Program-made: the position numbers and the translations under genes
In this document: positions 34,621-41,135 of the stretch, in pieces
How the letters are laid out: each line of letters opens with the position of its first letter
Position numbering within the stretch: the stretch's first letter is position 1
Origin: Desulfolinea sp964487745
Lineage (GTDB): Bacteria > Chloroflexota > Anaerolineae > Anaerolineales > Villigracilaceae
Length of the DNA stretch: 64,000 nucleotides
Assembly (NCBI GenBank): GCA_964487745.1
Contig: CAZASG010000008.1
Location: 1-64,000, forward strand
Direction: 5' to 3'
Notes under the pieces: model-generated
What the model was told of the DNA's origin: nothing
Seen by the model: the letters and a program-made list of their open reading frames with translations, nothing else
The model's database searches: none

Positions 34621-34899
34621 TTTTTACTCCTCTAAACAATCGCCAAGCCAGTGAAAGTCGCAAAGCCGCGCCCGTTACGCATCCAGCGCTCAACAGGATG
34701 CTCGCGGATATAACCGTGCCCACCCAAAATCTGTACACCGCGATCCGTGACCATCATCACCATATCAATTGCGCTAACCGAAGCGAGATAAGCCGATTTA
34801 TAGGCATCTTCTTTATCATTATCCAGCATCCAGGCGGCTTCCCAGGTCAACATGCGAGTTGCTTCAATTTCCATCGCCATCTCTGCCATCATAAAAGCG
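33425..34899. repeat. Tandem duplication, left copy (1475 bp)
   Basis: This unit covers most of the first acyl-CoA dehydrogenase gene, the 11-base gap and the 3' end of the following gene. It recurs directly adjacent at 34900-36374 with a constant offset of 1475 bases. All lines compared are identical. The parental junctions share only CG, so there is a two-base microhomology at the breakpoint. No transposase or terminal repeat is present. Confidence 0.9.
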
Positions 34900-36095
34900 G
34901 TGCCTTCGTAGATGTCGGTGATCTTGGCGTCGCGGAACCATTTCTCGAGCAGAAATTCGCGTGAGTAGCCAAGTGGGCCCATTATCTCGATGGCCTTCTG
35001 TGTGATCTTCGTGCCGACATCGCCAGCTTTGACTTTGCTCATCGACGCTTCGAGGGCGTTATGTTTTTTATTATCTGCCATCCAGACTGCTTTAAGGATC
35101 ATCAACCAGCCTGAGCGGAGCATGATCTCCATATCAATCACATCTCGCTCAATGGATGTTAAACGATTACGAGCTATGCCATAACGGATTTCAACACCCT
35201 CTTCAGCTAACTTCTCTTTGACGAATTCCACCGCACTACGAGCAACACCCATACCTATTGCCGCAACAAGCGGGCGAGTAGCATCGAAGGTCGCCATCGC
35301 GCCTTTGAAGCCTTTGGTCGTTTTCTCAACGGTTGGTTTACCCAGAATATTTTCAAAGGGGACTCGGCAATCCTGCATCACGATCGTGACGGTATCCGAA
35401 GAGCGAATGCCCAACTTATGCTCAAACTTCTCAACCTTGATACCGGGCGTTCCCGCTTCGACAACAAAGGAGCGCATTCCGGCACGTCCGGCTTCGGGGT
35501 CAATTGTTGCCCAGACGACTACAAAACCTTTGCCGGATTGCTCATACTCCGTCAAAGATTTGTCGCCAGCGGTAACAAATATCTTCTCACCGTTCAAAAC
35601 CCATTCATTTGTCTCTTCATCTAAAACAGCCGTTGAGCGGATAGATGAAGTATCCGAGCCAGAGCCAGCTTCGGTCATACACATCGCTGCGAAAGTGGGC
35701 TTGTCATCCATAAAACGAGCCAGGAATTTCTTCTTCTGCTCATCATTCCCTGCAGATTGAACTGCGGCTGCACCCAGCCCACCACCGGGAGTCACCAAAT
35801 ACATCCCGGCATCACCCCAAGAGATGATCTCCATCATATGCGCCAGCATTTGGTAGCCAATTGGTGGACGTTTGGGTTTGTTTGGGTCGGCTTTCTTCTT
35901 ATCATCTTTAGGAGCTAGAGAGCCTGCGCCAGAGGCTTTCATCGCCTGATGCATAAAAGTGATGTAATCCCAGGGAATTTCATGTTCATTTTCATCAAAA
36001 TAACGTGAGTGGGGGCGCATCATGTTGTCTGCGACAGTTTGCAAAACATATTGCTGCTGTGCAATCGGTTTCGGGGTTTCAAATTCAATAGTCAT
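34632..36095 (-). CDS. Chimeric acyl-CoA dehydrogenase created by tandem duplication
   Basis: A 487-residue in-frame fusion. Residues 1 to about 399 equal the downstream dehydrogenase up to and including the catalytic IYEGT, and residues 400-487 equal the last 88 residues of the upstream dehydrogenase (from AFMMAEM to the end). It retains flavin-binding segments and the catalytic Glu, but carries two partial C-terminal helical bundles and lacks the native tail after YEGT. Correct folding is doubtful. It has the same ribosome site as its parent, so it would be translated if the DNA is real. Either a newborn gene of unknown value or an assembly error. Confidence 0.85.
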   Translation of the reverse strand: MTIEFETPKPIAQQQYVLQTVADNMMRPHSRYFDENEHEIPWDYITFMHQAMKASGAGSLAPKDDKKKADPNKPKRPPIGYQMLAHMMEIISWGDAGMYLVTPGGGLGAAAVQSAGNDEQKKKFLARFMDDKPTFAAMCMTEAGSGSDTSSIRSTAVLDEETNEWVLNGEKIFVTAGDKSLTEYEQSGKGFVVVWATIDPEAGRAGMRSFVVEAGTPGIKVEKFEHKLGIRSSDTVTIVMQDCRVPFENILGKPTVEKTTKGFKGAMATFDATRPLVAAIGMGVARSAVEFVKEKLAEEGVEIRYGIARNRLTSIERDVIDMEIMLRSGWLMILKAVWMADNKKHNALEASMSKVKAGDVGTKITQKAIEIMGPLGYSREFLLEKWFRDAKITDIYEGTAFMMAEMAMEIEATRMLTWEAAWMLDNDKEDAYKSAYLASVSAIDMVMMVTDRGVQILGGHGYIREHPVERWMRNGRGFATFTGLAIV

Positions 36096-36374
36096 TTTTT
36101 ACTCCTCTAAACAATCGCCAAGCCAGTGAAAGTCGCAAAGCCGCGCCCGTTACGCATCCAGCGCTCAACAGGATGCTCGCGGATATAACCGTGCCCACCC
36201 AAAATCTGTACACCGCGATCCGTGACCATCATCACCATATCAATTGCGCTAACCGAAGCGAGATAAGCCGATTTATAGGCATCTTCTTTATCATTATCCA
36301 GCATCCAGGCGGCTTCCCAGGTCAACATGCGAGTTGCTTCAATTTCCATCGCCATCTCTGCCATCATAAAAGCG
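34900..36374. repeat. Tandem duplication, right copy (1475 bp)
   Basis: Second copy of the unit at 33425-34899. At its right edge the sequence continues into the native upstream acyl-CoA dehydrogenase (ATCGCTTG), whereas at the internal junction it jumps to the downstream gene (GTGCCTTCG). Confidence 0.9.
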
Positions 36375-37192
36375 ATCGCTTGCTTCTGCGCCACTTTTAC
36401 ACCAAAAACTTCGCGTTCTTTGGCATACTCAATCGCATAATCTAGAGAGGCTTTGGCCACGCCAATTGCCAAAGCCGCGAGCGCAACACGACTGGCAGCG
36501 ATCACAGCTTCAAAATCACCCTCAAGACGATTTGCAGCTGGCACACGCACATTCTCTAAAATCACATCATATTGCGGCAAAGCATGCATGCTCATCAACT
36601 TATTTTGCTCTTCGCTAACAGTTAAGCCTTCTGCACCAGCCGGGACAATAAAGCCCTGCGTCACGCCATCCACATTCGCATAAACGATCATCATTTCTGC
36701 ATCAGCAGCGTAGGGGACATAGGTTTTCTTCCCGGAAATTACAAAATCATCACCATCGGGAGCCGCAATGGTTTTCAAACCACCTGCATCGAAATCAATA
36801 TATGGCTCGATCAAAGCAGCAGTATAAGCTTTCCATTCCATTTCGATCACGGGCGGAATGAATTTTTCTTTTTGCTCCTCAGAGCCAGCCAGCAAAATTG
36901 GCAAAACAAAGAGATTCGGCGTCATCACAGCCAGCGCACCAGGCAAGTCGCCATAAGCCAGTTCTTCAGCCGCCAACGCACCTGTTACACTGGAGTATTC
37001 ACCAAACCCGCCATATTTTTCAGGAATAGAAGCCTGCAAGATCCCCATCTCCCAACCCTTTTCTACGAGGTCATCAGGGAACTTCCCATGCTCCTCTGCT
37101 TCCTCCGCCGCTGCGCGCAAGTCATTCTCCGCATAGCGGCTGACTGCATCGATCAGCATTTGTTGTTCTTCATTCGGTTCAAAAGAATACAT
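36107..37192 (-). CDS. Acyl-CoA dehydrogenase-like subunit lacking the catalytic Glu
   Basis: A 361-residue acyl-CoA dehydrogenase homologue with the usual three-part fold: an N-terminal helical domain beginning FEPNEEQQMLIDAVSRYAE, a middle beta domain, and a C-terminal bundle with YAIEYAKEREVFGVKVAQKQAIAFMMAEM and ILGGHGYIREHPVERWMRNG. At the end the sequence reads GFATFTG where catalytic members have YEGT, so the base is absent. The MTEAGSGSD-type flavin segment is also replaced (LIEPYIDFDAGG). By analogy with alpha-beta heteromeric FadE pairs of steroid degraders, it probably pairs with the neighbouring catalytic subunit. GGAGGAG site before the ATG. Confidence 0.88.
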   Translation of the reverse strand: MYSFEPNEEQQMLIDAVSRYAENDLRAAAEEAEEHGKFPDDLVEKGWEMGILQASIPEKYGGFGEYSSVTGALAAEELAYGDLPGALAVMTPNLFVLPILLAGSEEQKEKFIPPVIEMEWKAYTAALIEPYIDFDAGGLKTIAAPDGDDFVISGKKTYVPYAADAEMMIVYANVDGVTQGFIVPAGAEGLTVSEEQNKLMSMHALPQYDVILENVRVPAANRLEGDFEAVIAASRVALAALAIGVAKASLDYAIEYAKEREVFGVKVAQKQAIAFMMAEMAMEIEATRMLTWEAAWMLDNDKEDAYKSAYLASVSAIDMVMMVTDRGVQILGGHGYIREHPVERWMRNGRGFATFTGLAIV

Positions 37193-37218
37193 CGCTCCTC
37201 CTTATGGATTTCTCCGTC

Positions 37219-38289
37219 TCAGCAGCAAACTCGCATCTGCTCTACGACCGGATCATTCAAACGTTTATAAAGCAAAGGTGTTTGACCCTGCTCAATTTCC
37301 TCGATATTGGATATGCCCAACAATCCCCGTTGATAAAGATATTCAACATGTGCGCCAGCTTCTTCAACGGAGAGTAGGACATCGTAACCACCGACATCCC
37401 CAAAAAGCTGGGATGAGACCTCAGCCACGGTGCCAGGCTCAGACAGGATACCCAGGGTTCGCTCCAGACGTTGGGCGTGAATCCCTTTAATTTGCGTGAT
37501 GCGCGCCGACAGATCTTCTATTGGTTCATTATGCCCACTCAGGGTGAGCGTTATATCGTTCCCTACCCAGGCTTCCAATTTATCCAGTGAACTCAGGTAA
37601 TGCCCCAGACCCATATTCAGCGTCAGGCGTTCGGGCCACTGGTGCGGGGAGATTCCGTTCAGCACATGATCGCCGCAAAAGATATGATCATGCAAGCGAA
37701 TGGCAACATGCCCTGCACTATGTCCGGGGACATGCAAAAATTCAAATTGCCCAAGCTGCATATCCATTGCGTTATATGTGAAATCTACGGGCACAGACTT
37801 GGAAAGCATTTTATTGACCATGTAAACACGGATGATCTCTTCCTGTCTTTCGAGTTCAACACCGGCTTCGACCAGGAATTCGCGTAAACGACGCTCTGAA
37901 ACCAGAATGCGTTCCTCGAAGTTGGTCAGGTTACGCAGGTCAAGCTCGTGGATTCCGACTTTCGCATCCGTTTTTTCGATCAGGAAGGGCAATCCGCCAA
38001 AGTGGTCGATGTGTCCGTGGGTGATGAGGATGTAGTCCAACGCATCCATAACGGAGGCAAGCCCCTCCTCCGCACGTGCGCGTTCAAATCCATCCAGTAA
38101 ATGCTGGTTGCTGTCACCAAATCCTGAGCCGGTATCGATCAGGACGATCTTTTCATCCACAAAAATGAGATAGGCATAAACCCAAAAATTTGGAAATGCC
38201 TGCATTGGGATGCGATATATCCTTGCGCCTTGCGCGGTGGTGAATATCTCGAAAGTATGCGGGGTTTTTGTGGAGGGAATAGGTTGCAT
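37219..38289 (-). CDS. MBL-fold metallo-hydrolase
   Basis: A 356-residue protein with a metallo-beta-lactamase domain (about 15-260): metal motif ITHGHIDHFGGLPF, later His in VPGHSAGHVAIRL, Asp/His in HIFCGDHVLNGISP and the terminal His of LTLSGHNEP. A C-terminal winged-helix-like part (about 275-345) resembles LACTB2-type hydrolases. In the beta-oxidation operon it may hydrolyse an acyl-CoA or other thioester, which is inferred from context. Its ATG overlaps the TetR stop (TAATG), so the two are co-translated. Confidence 0.88.
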   Translation of the reverse strand: MQPIPSTKTPHTFEIFTTAQGARIYRIPMQAFPNFWVYAYLIFVDEKIVLIDTGSGFGDSNQHLLDGFERARAEEGLASVMDALDYILITHGHIDHFGGLPFLIEKTDAKVGIHELDLRNLTNFEERILVSERRLREFLVEAGVELERQEEIIRVYMVNKMLSKSVPVDFTYNAMDMQLGQFEFLHVPGHSAGHVAIRLHDHIFCGDHVLNGISPHQWPERLTLNMGLGHYLSSLDKLEAWVGNDITLTLSGHNEPIEDLSARITQIKGIHAQRLERTLGILSEPGTVAEVSSQLFGDVGGYDVLLSVEEAGAHVEYLYQRGLLGISNIEEIEQGQTPLLYKRLNDPVVEQMRVCC

Positions 38290-38858
38290 TATCTACCTCG
38301 TAAACCATCGAGGAAGAGGTTGGCAAGTTGGTCGGCAATATCGTCTACGCTGAGCTCGCCTTTGGGATTGAACCAAGTGATCGTCCAGTTCATGGCACCA
38401 AGTAAATTTCGGGCGGTAAGGGCTGTTTCAACAGAACAAAAAGCACCTGTCTGCATTCCTTCATCGATCACTTCGCGCCAGAGGGCTTCAAAACCATCCC
38501 GGTTGGGAACGTGGCGAGCGTGCAATTCAGGTTCAAGAGAGCGGTGCTCAAGCAGGAGAACGGATGCCAAGTCGATATGATCGGTGAGGGCTTTGAGATA
38601 GGCATGCATCATCTGGCGAAGCTTCTCGTCTGCCGTGGCGTTTTGATCTTTTACAATATCTGTGATCTGCTCGGAGAGAAGTTCGAGGGCACGATCCAGT
38701 AATTCGAGCAAAATCTCCTGCTTACTCGATACATGGTGATAAAGACTGGCTTTTTGAAGATTGACTGCCCCTGCAATATCGCTCATGGAGGTGGCATGAT
38801 AGCCTTTGATTCGAAAAATCTGGGCTGCGGCGTCGAGAATTTCTGCTTTTGTCATCAT
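38289..38858 (-). CDS. TetR-family transcriptional regulator
   Basis: A 189-residue repressor-type protein. The N-terminal helix-turn-helix (AAQIFRIKGYHATSMSDIAGAVNLQKASLYHHVSSKQEIL) is typical, followed by an all-helical ligand domain that resembles regulators of fatty-acid degradation which release DNA on binding acyl-CoA. First gene of the beta-oxidation operon. A palindromic operator lies 20-37 bases before its start, so autoregulation and control of the whole operon are likely. AGGAG ribosome site before the doubled ATG. Confidence 0.92.
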   Translation of the reverse strand: MMTKAEILDAAAQIFRIKGYHATSMSDIAGAVNLQKASLYHHVSSKQEILLELLDRALELLSEQITDIVKDQNATADEKLRQMMHAYLKALTDHIDLASVLLLEHRSLEPELHARHVPNRDGFEALWREVIDEGMQTGAFCSVETALTARNLLGAMNWTITWFNPKGELSVDDIADQLANLFLDGLRGR

Positions 38859-38877
38859 GGGGGGAAGCTCCTAAAAC

Positions 38878-38895
38878 CTACCGACCGTTCGGTAG
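38878..38895. promoter_or_regulatory. TetR operator palindrome
   Basis: An 18-base near-palindrome CTACCGACCGTTCGGTAG, with 16 of 18 positions symmetric. It lies just upstream of the tetR start and shortly before the divergent dinB promoter. Spacing and shape match operators of TetR-type fatty-acid regulators. Confidence 0.75.
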
Positions 38896-38960
38896 TTATA
38901 GAATACCAGAATCATAGAGCGCGGTCAAGCTAAAAAACTATTTTTAATGGGCAGAAGTGC

Positions 38961-38966
38961 TACAAT
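38961..38966 (+). promoter_or_regulatory. -10 box of leaderless dinB
   Basis: TACAAT followed by six bases and the ATG at 38973. The gene has no ribosome site, as in the other leaderless cases here. Confidence 0.6.
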
Positions 38967-38972
38967 AACCCC

Positions 38973-40148
38973 ATGCGTATTATTGCCCACCTCGATCTGG
39001 ATGCCTTCTTCTGTGCAGTGGAAGAACTGGAAAACCCCGCTCTGCGTGGTAAACCCTTTGCAGTTGGCGGTAACCCGGATCAGCGAGGTGTGGTGGCATC
39101 CTGCTCTTATCCGGCACGCGCACGAGGGGTACGCTCCGCCATGCCAATGGGACGTGCGCTGCGGCTTTGCCCCAATTTGCAAATCGTTCACCAGAATTTT
39201 GGCGCATACAAGGCTGCCTCGCGAAAGGTGATGGCAAAGATCCATACAATCACACCACAGGTTGAGCAGATTTCCATCGACGAGGCTTTTTTTGATCTCT
39301 CGGAAAAAGATGATCCTGAAGGCATAGCTCGCAAATTGCAACGGGAGATCTACCAAGAATTGCAACTCCCCTGCTCTATCGGAATCGCGAGTAATAAACT
39401 AGTGGCAAAGATCGCCAACGATGCCGGGAAATCAGCGGTTACGAGCAAGGGTGTTCCGCCACGGGCATTTACACTCGTCCCCCCAGGAAATGAAGCCGGT
39501 TTTCTTGCCCCCCTCCCCGTCAAGGAGCTTTGGGGCGTAGGCCCGAAAACAGCCGAGCATCTCGAAAAGCTGGGCATCATAACCATCGGTGATCTGGCAA
39601 AGCAAAACGAAATCGAGATGTTACGCCGCTTTGGCAAGAACGGTTACGAGATCGTCCGTCGCGCGCGCGGAATCGACACGCGCAGCATCGTGACAGAACG
39701 CGAAGCAAAGTCTATTAGCCAGGAAAGAACTTTCACGAGGGATAAAAACGATCGAAACGAACTACTTCAAGTGATCCGCAAGCAGGCAAGGCAGGTCGCC
39801 ACCCGTCTGCAAGACAAAAATCTCACCGCACGGACGATCAAGATCAAATTGCGCTGGTCTGACTTCACAACTTTGACACGCCAGACGACTTTGCAATCCC
39901 ACACAAACGAACGGGATATCATCACCAATGCCGCAGAAAAGCTTTTCAGCGAACACTGGCAAACAGGGCGCACCCTGCGCCTGATCGGCGTAGGTGTTAG
40001 CGGATTGGAGAAAACGCAGCAACAAATTGGTTTGTGGGATCAGGACTGGGAGAAAGAGCGTTACGTTGAGGATGTGCTCTCGGATATCGAATCCCGTTTT
40101 GGGGAAGGGACGATCAAACGAGGGGCAGGGAAGAAAGGCAACGGATAA
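38973..40148 (+). CDS. dinB: DNA polymerase IV (Y-family translesion polymerase)
   Basis: A 391-residue translesion polymerase. The palm residues are in IAHLDLDAFFCAVEE (Asp8, Asp10) and SIDEAFFDLS. The finger segment SYPARARGVRSAMPMGRAL and the HhH region LWGVGPKTAEHLEKLGI are intact, and the little-finger domain covers about 235-350. A clamp-binding-like motif QQIGLWD is near the C-terminus. It copies past damaged bases in the nucleoid. It is transcribed away from the TetR operator. No LexA-type box is evident. Confidence 0.94.
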   Translation: MRIIAHLDLDAFFCAVEELENPALRGKPFAVGGNPDQRGVVASCSYPARARGVRSAMPMGRALRLCPNLQIVHQNFGAYKAASRKVMAKIHTITPQVEQISIDEAFFDLSEKDDPEGIARKLQREIYQELQLPCSIGIASNKLVAKIANDAGKSAVTSKGVPPRAFTLVPPGNEAGFLAPLPVKELWGVGPKTAEHLEKLGIITIGDLAKQNEIEMLRRFGKNGYEIVRRARGIDTRSIVTEREAKSISQERTFTRDKNDRNELLQVIRKQARQVATRLQDKNLTARTIKIKLRWSDFTTLTRQTTLQSHTNERDIITNAAEKLFSEHWQTGRTLRLIGVGVSGLEKTQQQIGLWDQDWEKERYVEDVLSDIESRFGEGTIKRGAGKKGNG

Positions 40149-40217
40149 AGAAGTTTGTCATATTCTCGCCGCGATTTTAAGGAGTACAATTTAGGGACAA
40201 CTCTTTAGGATAAAACT

Positions 40218-41135
40218 ATGCTGTCATTCATTGGGCGACGTCTCGCCTTTATCATTTCCGTTGCTGTCCTGATCATATTTTCCGTCAACCTTGGCATGGA
40301 CATGGCGCGCAACTCCAGCGTCGAGACGCCAAGCTACGATCTGGTTGAGTTCAGCCAGGACGCGTGGAGCAATAGCCGCGCCTATATCGAGGGGACGATC
40401 GCCGGAGATCTCGGCACCATCAATCATGAGGTGCTGGGAACCATCTCCATTTGGGAGTTGCTCAAAGACACTTATACAAAAAGCATGGGACTACTGCTCG
40501 TTGCCCTGCTGATAGCTACGCTCTTGGGGCTCTCTTTTGGGTTATTCGCAGCCTTGGTCAAAAAACAACAGATCGTTCTGGCATTGCTCATTCTCACCAT
40601 CTTGGGGGTTTCCACGCCATCTTTCTTTGCAGGTCTGCTTTTACAGCAAGGCGAGATGAAATATTTTCAAGCCACTGGCGAACAACTCGTCAAAATGGCG
40701 GGGTTTGGCTGGGATATTGAATATATGCTCATGCCTGTGCTTGTGCTGATGGCACGCCCACTGGCGTATCTCACGCGCGCGTCATTTCTCTCCTTCAATC
40801 GCGTGATGGAAGAGAATTACATCCGCACCGCATATTCAAAAGGCTTACCAAGCCGCTGGGTGGTCTACATCCACGCTTTACGCAACATCGCCGTCCCGGT
40901 GCTAACATCCGTCGGTGTTTCACTGCGATTTTCACTTAGCACCCTCCCTGTGGTCGAGTTCTTCTTCGCCTGGCCCGGTGTCGGCTTGCGTCTGCTTGAA
41001 GCGATCAACGCCCGTCAAACGGAAGTTGTTGTCACGCTCGCCCTCGCAATGGGGCTAACCTTTCTAATCATTAATCTCATTTTGGACATCCTCTATCGGA
41101 TCATTGACCCACGTCTGCGGGAGGATGAATCGTGA
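40218..41135 (+). CDS. DppB-type ABC transporter permease
   Basis: A 305-residue membrane protein of the binding-protein-dependent (peptide/nickel type) permease family. An N-terminal helix and an extracytoplasmic loop of about 60 residues are followed by five helices with the ATPase-contact loop YIRTAYSKGLPSRWVVYIHALRN and the family end VVEFFFAWPGVGLRLLEAI. The AGGATAA site precedes the ATG. It overlaps the next gene by four bases. Peptide, sugar or metal-chelate substrates are all possible. There is no binding protein or ATPase nearby. Confidence 0.87.
   Translation: MLSFIGRRLAFIISVAVLIIFSVNLGMDMARNSSVETPSYDLVEFSQDAWSNSRAYIEGTIAGDLGTINHEVLGTISIWELLKDTYTKSMGLLLVALLIATLLGLSFGLFAALVKKQQIVLALLILTILGVSTPSFFAGLLLQQGEMKYFQATGEQLVKMAGFGWDIEYMLMPVLVLMARPLAYLTRASFLSFNRVMEENYIRTAYSKGLPSRWVVYIHALRNIAVPVLTSVGVSLRFSLSTLPVVEFFFAWPGVGLRLLEAINARQTEVVVTLALAMGLTFLIINLILDILYRIIDPRLREDES

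Noticed and set aside
33425..36374. Transposon or integrated element as the cause of the 1475-bp repeat
   Set aside because: No transposase, terminal inverted repeats or target-site duplication. The unit is made of the host genes themselves, and the junction shows two-base microhomology typical of a simple tandem duplication.
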